From the IMG/VR virus record IMGVR_UViG_3300007276_000248, positions 1-26,642 of that record: a DNA stretch of 26,642 nt. The stretch is one strand, 5' to 3'. This document shows, piece by piece, positions 8,768 through 16,168 of this stretch. Below the pieces are notes generated by a model, which had not been told where the DNA came from, did not search any database, and saw only the letters and a list, made by a program, of their open reading frames with translations. A program made the translations under genes and the position numbers. Position 1 is the first letter of the stretch; each line of letters starts with the position of its first letter. Source of the stretch: a virus.

Positions 8768-11700
8768 TACCCGTTCTCCCTGTTAAATTGATTGACACCG
8801 GTTGCAATTGTTGGTAGCATACCGACTATTTCTTTCTTAGTTTGGCGAGAAATATCACCGTTAATGTTGATTGCAATACTCTGTTGATTAGTACCCTCAG
8901 ACTTTTTGCCCCCCTTAGCAGAAGAAAACAACTCCATTTGTTGAGCCTCCGAGAGGATCATCTCACCACCATTGAGTTTGTGGTAGCCTCCACCGTCAGG
9001 GACAATACCCCCATCGTGGAAGAACATTCCCGCTATGCCCCCAATAGCACCAAAGAGACCACCGCCTCCTCCGCCGCCACTGAAAAGGCCCCCAAGCATA
9101 GAACCAAGACTACCGAATATGTCTTTGAGCCCACCAAGGTTCCCAGAGAGAAGATCACCGAATCCACCTTTGAACCTGTCGAACATAGTAGTCCAAGGTC
9201 CAGTGGCTGCTTCAGCCCCTTCTTCTAATCCTTCTCCGACTTCAACATCAACCCCGGATATCTTAGGAGTTTCACCTGAGCCAGATAGGTCCTCTTTACC
9301 CTTGAGGAGTTTACTGCCTTTAGCTTCAAGAGCATCTTTCTCAGCATTACTAGGACCTCCTAGTAATCCTAGTAATCCTTTACTTTTTTCCAGAATAGTC
9401 TCAAATGTACCTGTGAAGAAAGAGGTCATACGTGCTTGGAAGCCATTAACTATAGAGTTGAGGATAATCTCTTGCAACAACTCACCGACCGATTTCTCAC
9501 CGCGAAGGACATTCATGATACCTTGGGACAGACCACTAGCTATATCTTCAGCTGTATCTCTGGCCCGTAGTGCATCTTCCTGTGCCTTCCTAGCTTGCTC
9601 TTGGAGCTCGAAAACCTTGAAGTTAAACTCTGCAACCGCAGTAAGTAGCTTTTGACCTTTTAAGTTACCATCCAAGAACCTGTTGTTGATAGTCTCATAC
9701 TCTTCACCGAGTACTTTGGCTTGGGTCAGGATATCAGAACTTATTGTGGCACTCAACTCTTTGAAAGCATCAGTGTCAATGTTTGCACCAATATCCTTAA
9801 ATGGAGCCAGAGCTGCATCAAATGCAGTTAGATCCATCTCCTTCAAAGCAGTGGTTAGATCCTCTTGTACCGTCGCGCCTAACTCTTGAATAGCTTGTGT
9901 GAGTCGTTGTCTTGCAGCAGGATCAGTTAGCTTAACTTCATCCAACTCCTTACCTAGCGAGGCCAATGCGTTGGCGTTCTCGATCAGGCTAGTTCGAGCT
10001 TCTCCACTTACAGAGGCAATTTCAGCAAGGCTTGTGGAGATGCCAGCATCACTTAGAGAGGCAATAATCCCTTCCATAGGAGTCAGCAGGGATCTCTGAA
10101 GTCTCCTTCCGGTAGCTTCTGCAGCCCTCTCAGCAGCATCAAGTTGTAGTTGTATAACTTCTTGCTGAATGAGCCCATCATTCCCAAGTTTCTTAGCCTC
10201 CCCAATAGCACGACGAAGATCTTCTACTTTTTGTTGAGCGGTAACCACCGCTTTTTGGTCAGCGTCGGACAACAGCTGGAATTTAGGTATAGAGAAGTTC
10301 AAAGAAGCAGCTAAGTCAAACTTGCTTATCTTTGCTATCTCAACACCTATCTTCTTAATAGCTTTGAGGGACTTATCGTAGTCTTTAAGCTGCTTAGCGA
10401 CGATATCCGCTTGCTCTTTGGGTGATAGTGAGCTATCAGAGAAAGCAACCTTAATGGCTTCTATGTAGCCCAAAGACTTCGCAACAAGACCGTTATAATT
10501 TTCCTGTTCTTCAGAATTTAAACGTAAGAAATCAGCTTGAGATTTAATTTGCAGTACTTCACCACCCAAGAGTTTTGAAGAACCTTCAATTAGATCCCTT
10601 GACGACTTTCGTTGCTCGTTGATCTCTTCCAGAAACTTCCCAACATTTATCAGGGATCTTCCTTCTAAGTTTAGGAGTTTAAGCTGCTGCTCTTTGATTG
10701 CAACAGACTTCTCTAGTTCGGCAATATTGACTGGGTTATCAATATCATCCCCTATAGCGTCTTGAAGATTCTTAGTCAATATCTGGTATTCTACAGCAGT
10801 CTCGTTTAGATTCTGTATGAACTCCTGACCTAAGAAACCCTCCGCACCGATATCGTCTGGATTAGCTAGGTCTATACCTAGGTCTATTATATTCTCACCA
10901 GCGTTAAGATCATCAACGAGTTTATTTATAGCAGAACGAGTGTCTGGAACGAAGTCTGTGAGATTTGGCTTGAGATCTATCGGGGCGTTTAGCCCAACTT
11001 GCTGAAACCCGCTATTTATAGCACCAGCAACAGCCTGCACTTCCCGAGAGTTGATTACGTCCTTGAATATATTACGTAGTTTACCACGGGCATTGGTAAG
11101 GCTGATTCCAATCTCAGTAAAGGTTTCTATGGCAAAGAATTTGAGGTTACCAAGAGCCAGTGTAGCAGAGTCAATAGGGTCTGTAAACCACTCTAAGATG
11201 GCTATAGAACCATCAGCGGGTAACCCTAGCGCGACTCTAGCTAGTCTCTCCTCAAACTGTTCAACAAGATCGAGAGAATCAGCTAACGTTTGCTCCTCTA
11301 GTTCAACCTTAACATTAGTTTCGTATGTTTTGCCAAATGTAATACCAATTATATCACCTAGACTAACTGCCTTTCCTGTAGTCTTTTCCATCTCACGGAT
11401 AGAGGTGGAAGCAGCCTTAGATGAATTCGAAAATAAGAACGTAGCAGCTCCAACAGCAATGGCTATCGCTTTACCGAAGCCGGGAACCAGCTTAAGTGCG
11501 GTCCTTAATCCTCCTGCTACAGTGGTGAACACCCTTGCAAAAGTAGGAACAAGATTCTTGACGTTCTTACCTAGCCCCAATAAAGTAGGAACAATATTCT
11601 TGATGTTCTTACCTAGCCCCGATGAGCTTGCAATAGCTGCTATTTGTGCCTTAGAGAAGTTTATCAAAGAGGCTATCGCACCCTTGATAGAAGTAGCTAG

Positions 11701-14628
11701 GGCAGTAAAGCTAAAGGCATTTGCAGTATTAGCTGCAGTGCTTGCAGTTGTTGCAGTAACATTAGACCATTTGGCAATAGTATCTGCGATGACAGCCTTA
11801 ATTGCTGGAATTTGGAATTTAACCCACAACTTAAGCTGCTTAGCTGCCTCTTTGAAGGAGGCCTTGGATTTGTCAGTAATACCTAATAGAGCTTTCAGCT
11901 TGTTACTAAAACCTCCAACTCCGGCTCCACTTCCAAATCTACCCGCAAGGTCAAAGTTGGACAGGTCTTTCAGTTTAGCAGCTAGAACACCAAGGAGTCC
12001 CCCTTCTTTACTTAACTTTTTGAATTTGCCTTGTAGGGCTGTAAATAAAGAAGATGAAGCTGCTTCTCCTGCCTTCTTGGCTTCCGTGTTCCAGCCAAAT
12101 AAGAACTTACTGAACTTGCTGATTACGAAGGAACCTACTATGCCCCCAACAATTACTTCACCAAGGCTACGGAATATGACTTGTATAACATCACCGATTA
12201 TACCTAATTGGTCGAGGAATGCTCTACCAAACTCCGCAGCAGCTTTTATTATACTGGCTATAATTCCAAGAATAAGTTTGTCAAGATTTGCGACAAAAGC
12301 ACCTGCAGCCCGACCCAGCGCGTTGGCTAGGAACTTAACTGCACTGTCTAGAGTTGTGATCAGCTTCTCAGGGTCTACACCTGAGGCCAATACGTTACCA
12401 AGAGTAACCCCTATGAACCCGAGGCCTCCCCCAAACTTTTTAACAAAGAGGCTCAAGGCTAGGCCAGAAGCAATGTCGAAAGCAAGAGGTAACTCCTTCT
12501 GGAAGAAGGATATAGCTTTACTGAAAGCCCCACTGAAAGCGACAAAGACACTAGCAGCGCTTATTTGTACTGCACCTAGGCCTGAAGGTATGAGTTCAAC
12601 TGCTATCGCTACTCCTGTTCTGAGCGCATTTCTCATCCTAGCAAATGCCCTCATAAAGCCAGAGGAGCCATCTGTTAGTTCCTCAAAGAACTCCCTGCTA
12701 TTCTTCATGCCGTTGAATACGAAGAATTTTATACTGTTGAACATACTTCTAAATACGCCAACTACTTCCTTACCAAAAAGTTTAACGTGCCTTAGCCCTT
12801 TTGTCACTAGATTCTTGGACCAATCGATGACGCCTCTTATGGTATCGGGCCAATAAGAAGAGCCCACAATCTTTACATACATCTCTTGGAATATACCAAG
12901 TACTCTTTTTCCGAAATTAATCACAGGAGCCAATGCGTTAGATATTGACTTGGAAAAGTCACCTATAGCCTCTCCCAGTTGCTCTACTAGTCGAACACGA
13001 TTGAGGCTTAGCCCACCAATACTCTGGAATAGACTAAACACACCTTCGACCAGATCAGCAGGACTGATAGAGAACAGGGCATTTAACCCTTTAGTAAGGA
13101 CTGACACTCCTTTCGATATGCCAGATTGGAATAAATTCGATACGGTAGTAAACAAACCACTAATAGACTTAGCTGCCTTTTTGATAGGGTATGTTAGCAC
13201 AGCAAGAGCTGCAACCATAGCGGTTGTAGATAGTACAGCAGCGGTCGCCGCTTGGGCAATATAAGAGAATACAGAACTTCCTGATAATTCTTTACCTAGG
13301 TTCTTTATTTGAAAAAACACAAAGGAAAGGTTGACTGCTAGGGATCTTATTCTGTCACTTAATCCCGCGCTCAACTGAGAGGCAAAAGCTCTTGTATTAG
13401 CTCCCAGCACCGCTAGGCTTACACCAACCCCAAGCACAACACTGTTGAGGGAGAGCAAGCTACTTCTTACAGCCTTATTTAGAAAAGACCTTTCTAATGC
13501 GTTAGCGGCTATGTCTAAGAAGAATGCTAAATTGTCAACAGTGTTTGACAAGGTGAAAAACACACGTGCTAGTGTAGGGGCTATTTTTCGGGAAATTATC
13601 TGAAAAGAGGACGCGAGTTCTTGCACCCTCAACAGAAAGGATAAAGGAAACACTCGGGATACACCGGCTGATAACAGCCGTACAGTGGCGCTACCTAAGT
13701 TTAAAAACGACTCTACTAGCTCCTTTATGGAGGCTATTAATATTGGGTTTATGAACCTACTAAAATCAAAAGAGAATAAGGAACTTAGAGCGGCTCCTGT
13801 GCTTCTCGCAACTGGTCCCAGCGCCTGTAACCTGTTTGCTAAAGAAAACAAACCTTCAGTTATGACAGAAGTAGCTCCCGTCCCTTTAACGAATTCTGAT
13901 ACAACAAAGCTCATACCTTCACCCGCTTGGGTAGAACCTTGTGAGAAGGTGGCGTCCATTGCGGCAAATTCTTTATCGATCTCTGCACGCTGGTTACGGA
14001 AGGCATCAATAACAACCTCGGAGGTGATCTTACCTTCCTGAGCTAATGCCCTTAGACCCCCTACCCCGACTCCTAGTTCCTTGGCCAGTGCTGCTGCTAC
14101 TCTTGGTGTTTGTTCTAGTACGGAGTTAAGTTCTTCTCCACGGAGCTGCCCAGAGGCCAAACCTTGACCAAGCTGAACAATAGCCGCGTTTGCAGATGAT
14201 GCGTCAGCACCAGAGATGACAATAGCTTTCTGAATTGACTCTGTTACTTGCAGCAGATCTTCGTTACTTACACTAAGATCCTTTGTGGACCTACCTAGTC
14301 GGTTATAAAGGTCTGACAGAGTACCAATGGAGCCTCGTGATCTTAGTGCTGTTTTCTGTAGAGAGTTAAATGTGGTGGAGAGTTCTTGTGTTCTCCCCGT
14401 AACCAATGCAATACGGTTTTCTATGTTTGTAAAAGTATCTGCTGCCTTAGCAACACCCTTTAGAGCAAAAGCAGCGCCTAATCCCGTGCCTATAATTCCT
14501 ACTGCCCGTTGGACAGAGGAGGCAACCCTACTTGTGGTTGCTGATATATTATCAACCGATTTGTTGAGTTTCGCGAGATCTGCTCTGGCTTGTCTGGAGT
14601 TCGAATTGACTTCAATCTCTATAGCGAT
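8767..14628 (-). CDS. Tape measure protein, starting at ATC (1953 aa)
   Basis: Tape measure proteins set tail length and pass through the tube at ejection. The N-terminal region holds a TIGR02675-like tape measure domain: 'DTFTNIENRIALVTGRTQEL', 'LYNRLGRSTKDLS', and the hallmark 'QLGQGLASGQLRGEELNSVL' (residues ~152-171). Long Ala/Leu/Lys-rich helices with hydrophobic segments follow, then a Gly-rich stretch and a C-terminal 'FFHDGGIVPDGGGYHKLNGG' (from ~1869). By the lambda ruler relation (~0.15 nm per residue) the tail would be near 290 nm. I start it at ATC 14628: the first 74 codons (MAIEIEVNSNS...; AVGIIGTGLGAAFALKGV) are family-like and follow a perfect AGGAGG. A start at TTG 14406 would cut into the domain and lacks a ribosome site. 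A 14-residue tandem repeat lies at 11543-11626. The stop overlaps the next ATG (TAATG). Confidence 0.85.
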   Translation of the reverse strand: MAIEIEVNSNSRQARADLAKLNKSVDNISATTSRVASSVQRAVGIIGTGLGAAFALKGVAKAADTFTNIENRIALVTGRTQELSTTFNSLQKTALRSRGSIGTLSDLYNRLGRSTKDLSVSNEDLLQVTESIQKAIVISGADASSANAAIVQLGQGLASGQLRGEELNSVLEQTPRVAAALAKELGVGVGGLRALAQEGKITSEVVIDAFRNQRAEIDKEFAAMDATFSQGSTQAGEGMSFVVSEFVKGTGATSVITEGLFSLANRLQALGPVARSTGAALSSLFSFDFSRFINPILIASIKELVESFLNLGSATVRLLSAGVSRVFPLSFLLRVQELASSFQIISRKIAPTLARVFFTLSNTVDNLAFFLDIAANALERSFLNKAVRSSLLSLNSVVLGVGVSLAVLGANTRAFASQLSAGLSDRIRSLAVNLSFVFFQIKNLGKELSGSSVFSYIAQAATAAVLSTTAMVAALAVLTYPIKKAAKSISGLFTTVSNLFQSGISKGVSVLTKGLNALFSISPADLVEGVFSLFQSIGGLSLNRVRLVEQLGEAIGDFSKSISNALAPVINFGKRVLGIFQEMYVKIVGSSYWPDTIRGVIDWSKNLVTKGLRHVKLFGKEVVGVFRSMFNSIKFFVFNGMKNSREFFEELTDGSSGFMRAFARMRNALRTGVAIAVELIPSGLGAVQISAASVFVAFSGAFSKAISFFQKELPLAFDIASGLALSLFVKKFGGGLGFIGVTLGNVLASGVDPEKLITTLDSAVKFLANALGRAAGAFVANLDKLILGIIASIIKAAAEFGRAFLDQLGIIGDVIQVIFRSLGEVIVGGIVGSFVISKFSKFLFGWNTEAKKAGEAASSSLFTALQGKFKKLSKEGGLLGVLAAKLKDLSNFDLAGRFGSGAGVGGFSNKLKALLGITDKSKASFKEAAKQLKLWVKFQIPAIKAVIADTIAKWSNVTATTASTAANTANAFSFTALATSIKGAIASLINFSKAQIAAIASSSGLGKNIKNIVPTLLGLGKNVKNLVPTFARVFTTVAGGLRTALKLVPGFGKAIAIAVGAATFLFSNSSKAASTSIREMEKTTGKAVSLGDIIGITFGKTYETNVKVELEEQTLADSLDLVEQFEERLARVALGLPADGSIAILEWFTDPIDSATLALGNLKFFAIETFTEIGISLTNARGKLRNIFKDVINSREVQAVAGAINSGFQQVGLNAPIDLKPNLTDFVPDTRSAINKLVDDLNAGENIIDLGIDLANPDDIGAEGFLGQEFIQNLNETAVEYQILTKNLQDAIGDDIDNPVNIAELEKSVAIKEQQLKLLNLEGRSLINVGKFLEEINEQRKSSRDLIEGSSKLLGGEVLQIKSQADFLRLNSEEQENYNGLVAKSLGYIEAIKVAFSDSSLSPKEQADIVAKQLKDYDKSLKAIKKIGVEIAKISKFDLAASLNFSIPKFQLLSDADQKAVVTAQQKVEDLRRAIGEAKKLGNDGLIQQEVIQLQLDAAERAAEATGRRLQRSLLTPMEGIIASLSDAGISTSLAEIASVSGEARTSLIENANALASLGKELDEVKLTDPAARQRLTQAIQELGATVQEDLTTALKEMDLTAFDAALAPFKDIGANIDTDAFKELSATISSDILTQAKVLGEEYETINNRFLDGNLKGQKLLTAVAEFNFKVFELQEQARKAQEDALRARDTAEDIASGLSQGIMNVLRGEKSVGELLQEIILNSIVNGFQARMTSFFTGTFETILEKSKGLLGLLGGPSNAEKDALEAKGSKLLKGKEDLSGSGETPKISGVDVEVGEGLEEGAEAATGPWTTMFDRFKGGFGDLLSGNLGGLKDIFGSLGSMLGGLFSGGGGGGGLFGAIGGIAGMFFHDGGIVPDGGGYHKLNGGEMILSEAQQMELFSSAKGGKKSEGTNQQSIAININGDISRQTKKEIVGMLPTIATGVNQFNRENG
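11543..11626 (-). repeat. 42-bp tandem duplication inside the tape measure gene
   Basis: Two adjacent, nearly identical 42-base units (11543-11584 and 11585-11626) encode GLGKNIKNIVPTLL and GLGKNVKNLVPTFA. The reading frame is preserved. It looks like a recent in-frame duplication that would lengthen the tape measure by 14 residues. Confidence 0.85.
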
Positions 14629-14634
14629 GGGTCA

Positions 14635-14640
14635 CCTCCT
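14635..14640 (-). promoter_or_regulatory. Perfect Shine-Dalgarno AGGAGG deciding the tape measure start at ATC
   Basis: AGGAGG is followed by TGACCC and then ATC at 14628, a 6-base spacing. The in-frame TGA at 14634 rules out any farther upstream start, and no ATG, GTG or TTG occurs in frame until TTG at 14406, 74 codons inside the conserved region. Confidence 0.75.
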
Positions 14641-14656
14641 ACGTTTGTTCAAACGT
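14641..14656 (-). promoter_or_regulatory. Perfect inverted repeat abutting the tape measure Shine-Dalgarno
   Basis: ACGTTTG-AA-CAAACGT on the coding strand: 7-base arms around a 2-base centre. It lies between the terminator and AGGAGG, touching the ribosome site. It could be a DNA operator or an RNA hairpin influencing initiation; which one cannot be decided from sequence. Confidence 0.5.
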
Positions 14657-14674
14657 TGTTAAATAGTTTTGAGT

Positions 14675-14732
14675 AAAAAATACCCCTGACGGTTAAGACA
14701 CCCGAATTATCCGGGAATCACCATCAAGGGTA
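14675..14732 (-). terminator. Strong intrinsic terminator upstream of the tape measure gene
   Basis: Minus-strand RNA forms a 12-pair stem (TACCCTTGATGG with CCGTCAGGGGTA, two G-U pairs) that encloses a second 6-pair hairpin (CCCGGA-TAA-TTCGGG, 14701-14715). Six T residues follow directly. It begins 8 bases after the gp10-like stop, so it should end or attenuate the head/early tail transcript before the tape measure gene. Confidence 0.8.
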
Positions 14733-14739
14733 AGTTTCA

Positions 14740-15138
14740 TTAAGTGAACTTCACAGTGCCAGCTGTAAAATTAAAAAATTTGTTCAGAGCCTTCTCGATA
14801 AATCGGGGAGCAGCTTGTTGAGAGCTACCCGCATTAAGGTCTCTAATATATGGAGTTCCGTTTGTAATGTATAATTTTTCTATTGTTGATGGTGGTATTG
14901 GGCCCAAGAATGTTACCCCGCGACTACCATCCAGAGAGTCTACAAAGGAACCACTTTTATTAGCAGTCCAAGAATTTCTCGCTCTTCCTGTATCAACAGG
15001 GGTAGTATAGCGTAGCTCGTTTAAAGCAGAGAACACAGCTGCGCGTTGAGCTTGATTTATAAGACGTACTAACTCACTCTCCGCTTTCCCGAATTCTTTG
15101 TCAATACCTTTGATATTGATCTTTACACTAGCAGCCAT
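14740..15138 (-). CDS. HK97 gp10-like tail/neck protein (132 aa)
   Basis: It contains the family signature 'TPVDTGRARNSW' at about residues 45-56, then a strand-rich middle, 'TNGTPYIRDLNAGSSQQAAP' and a final helix 'RFIEKALNKF'. Members help join head and tail or complete the tail. It starts three bases after the chaperone fusion stop, with AAAGAGG upstream, and ends 8 bases before a strong terminator. Its place after the tail chaperones, rather than before the tail terminator gene, is unusual. Confidence 0.7.
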   Translation of the reverse strand: MAASVKINIKGIDKEFGKAESELVRLINQAQRAAVFSALNELRYTTPVDTGRARNSWTANKSGSFVDSLDGSRGVTFLGPIPPSTIEKLYITNGTPYIRDLNAGSSQQAAPRFIEKALNKFFNFTAGTVKFT

Positions 15139-15141
15139 AGC

Positions 15142-15764
15142 TTACCTCTTTGGTGATGCGCCTTCAAGCATAGCTCCAAATACGGATCTAGACAATGAGG
15201 CTCTCATTTTATCTTCTTCTGCGACGTCTCTATCCCACTTTTTCATTTGTGAAAGTGACTGGAATATATCCTCGCCTGATTTCTTCATGCCAGCAGCTCT
15301 TAACTGATAAGAAGCTCTCAAGTCTTCTTTCCAACCAATAGGTCTGGCTTCAAGATACTGTGCCCACATCTGTAACTCTGATGCAGGCATATCTTCTTCA
15401 ATCTTGTAAACTGGTGTCCCGAGGTGAAAGGCTAAATCATATAGCCATAGATCACTGGGACTTATTCGTTTCCCTCATCTACACCTGATAGAGACATGAT
15501 CTTCTCAGTGAGCTTTGTTAGCTCCATGATTGGCAGAGACTCAAAGTCTTCTTCCGACATGTCCTGAGCATCGACAACACAGAGGCGAATAACAAAGCGA
15601 AGTAGCTCAAGATTATCTACCTCTTCACCTTTTTTAACGTTCATCAGTTCTTTACGCTTTGCTTCAATTTCTTTGGCTTGGCCAACAGTAAGCATACGTA
15701 CTTTTACTTCACCGTCCATGAAAGGGACAGAGTCTAGTTTTTCTTTTCCTACAAATTTCTTCAT
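15142..15764 (-). CDS. Tail assembly chaperone, -1 frameshift (GT-like) fusion (207 aa)
   Basis: The reading frame of the C-terminal part (stop at 15142) has no good start of its own: it stays open upstream from an in-frame TGA at 15477 and overlaps the G-like gene exactly at G GGA AAC. Slipping back one base after Asn99 joins the G-like part to 108 residues beginning RISPSDLWLYDLAFHLG. That segment plus 'WAQYLEARPIGWKEDLRA' is the characteristic T part of such chaperones, and translating it only from the ATG at 15390 would discard its conserved beginning. The predicted fusion holds the tape measure binding region. The coordinates given span both frames; the slip is at 15468-15474. No strong downstream pseudoknot is evident. 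Confidence 0.85.
15462..15764 (-). CDS. Tail assembly chaperone, short (G-like) product (100 aa)
   Basis: This is the zero-frame product of a lambda G/GT-type system; these chaperones coat the tape measure protein during tail assembly and are absent from the finished tail. It starts MKKFVGKEKLDSVPFMDGEV, continues with a Lys/Glu helix (VGQAKEIEAKRKELMNV), and ends GVDEGNE. AAGGA precedes the ATG by 9 bases. The slip site GGGAAAC lies over codons 97-99, just before the stop. The location between the tail-tube gene and the tape measure is the standard one. Confidence 0.8.
   Translation of the reverse strand: MKKFVGKEKLDSVPFMDGEVKVRMLTVGQAKEIEAKRKELMNVKKGEEVDNLELLRFVIRLCVVDAQDMSEEDFESLPIMELTKLTEKIMSLSGVDEGNE
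15468..15474 (-). other. Slippery heptamer GGGAAAC for -1 frameshifting
   Basis: On the coding strand the heptamer reads G GGA AAC in the zero frame, matching the X-XXY-YYZ rule, and lies 3 bases before the zero-frame stop codon TAA. It resembles the lambda G/GT slip site GGGAAAG. The -1 frame then stays open for 108 codons. Confidence 0.85.
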
Positions 15765-15776
15765 ATTATGTAATCC

Positions 15777-16016
15777 TTATTTCTCAAATAGATGTGAGTT
15801 GTTTGATTGAAATTCATCTAATAGCTTATGCATCTTGTTCAGTACGTCGAGAGTTTCGAAAATCTCTTTACGCTTCTCTGAATCTGCTACGTTTTCTTCA
15901 TCATTGAAGTCCTTGTATCGATCAAAGGTCTTTCGTGAACTGAAATCAATGTCTTTTTTCATGTTTCGTAGCGTGGTTTGTAACACGAACGACTTATCAA
16001 ATGGGGTATTTTCCAT
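15777..16016 (-). CDS. Small helical hypothetical protein (79 aa)
   Basis: Unrecognised. It is highly charged and predicted helical, with a C-terminal 'RKEIFETLDVLNKMHKLLDEF' amphipathic segment. It starts only 19 bases after the tRNA 3' end; AGGA lies about 10 bases before the ATG, so its leader would be created by tRNA 3' processing. It ends 12 bases before the tail assembly chaperone gene, which suggests a tail-assembly accessory role, but nothing in the sequence proves it. Confidence 0.6.
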   Translation of the reverse strand: MENTPFDKSFVLQTTLRNMKKDIDFSSRKTFDRYKDFNDEENVADSEKRKEIFETLDVLNKMHKLLDEFQSNNSHLFEK

Positions 16017-16035
16017 TGTTATACTATCCTAAAAT

Positions 16036-16111
16036 TGGTGCCACCACCAAGAGTCGAACTCGGGACATCCTCATTACAAGTGAGGCGCTCTACCAACTGA
16101 GCTATAGCGGC
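16036..16111 (-). tRNA. tRNA-Thr, anticodon UGU
   Basis: A complete 76-base cloverleaf can be drawn. The acceptor stem pairs GCCGCTA with TGGTGGC (7 pairs, two G-U). The D stem is GCTC/GAGC with loop AGTTGGTA. The anticodon stem is CCTCA/TGAGG with loop CTTGTAA, giving anticodon TGT, which reads Thr ACA. The variable loop is ATGTC. The T stem is CCGAG/CTTGG with loop TTCGACT, and CCA is encoded after discriminator A. It sits inside the structural operon, between the tail-tube gene and a small gene, on the coding strand of the operon, so it is probably cut from the late transcript. All stems are intact, so it looks functional. Confidence 0.95.
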
Positions 16112-16135
16112 GTATATATTTGTATAAAAGTATCG

Positions 16136-16153
16136 GGGGCCCGGGTGGACCCC
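16136..16153 (-). other. GC-rich stem-loop between tail tube gene and tRNA
   Basis: The arms GGGGTCC and GGGCCCC (one G-U pair) enclose the loop ACCC, read on the minus strand. It is flanked by TAAAAG on one side and CTTTTA on the other, which could extend the stem around a 6-base bulge. The T run is displaced from the stem, so it is a weak terminator at best. It could also be an RNA processing or stability element at the 3' end of the tail-tube message. Confidence 0.5.
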
Positions 16154-16168
16154 TTTTACTGTATCTTA

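Noticed and set aside
9035-9655. Pro-rich plus-strand open frame of 206 residues
   Set aside because: It is the complement of the Gly-rich C-terminus of the tape measure; the poly-Pro run mirrors poly-Gly codons.
11051-12856. A 601-residue open frame on the plus strand opposite the tape measure gene
   Set aside because: It is antisense to a well-supported tape measure frame, has no evident ribosome site, and its Pro/Leu/Ala-rich low-complexity sequence is what the complement of Ala/Leu/Lys-rich helices gives. All supported genes run on the minus strand.
8767-14406. Tape measure starting at TTG 14406
   Set aside because: No ribosome site lies upstream, and the start would fall inside the conserved tape measure domain; 74 family-like codons precede it behind a perfect AGGAGG.
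15142-15390. Independent 82-residue gene starting at ATG 15390
   Set aside because: Its frame is open upstream to the slip site and carries conserved sequence there, so it is the -1 frameshift part of the tail chaperone.
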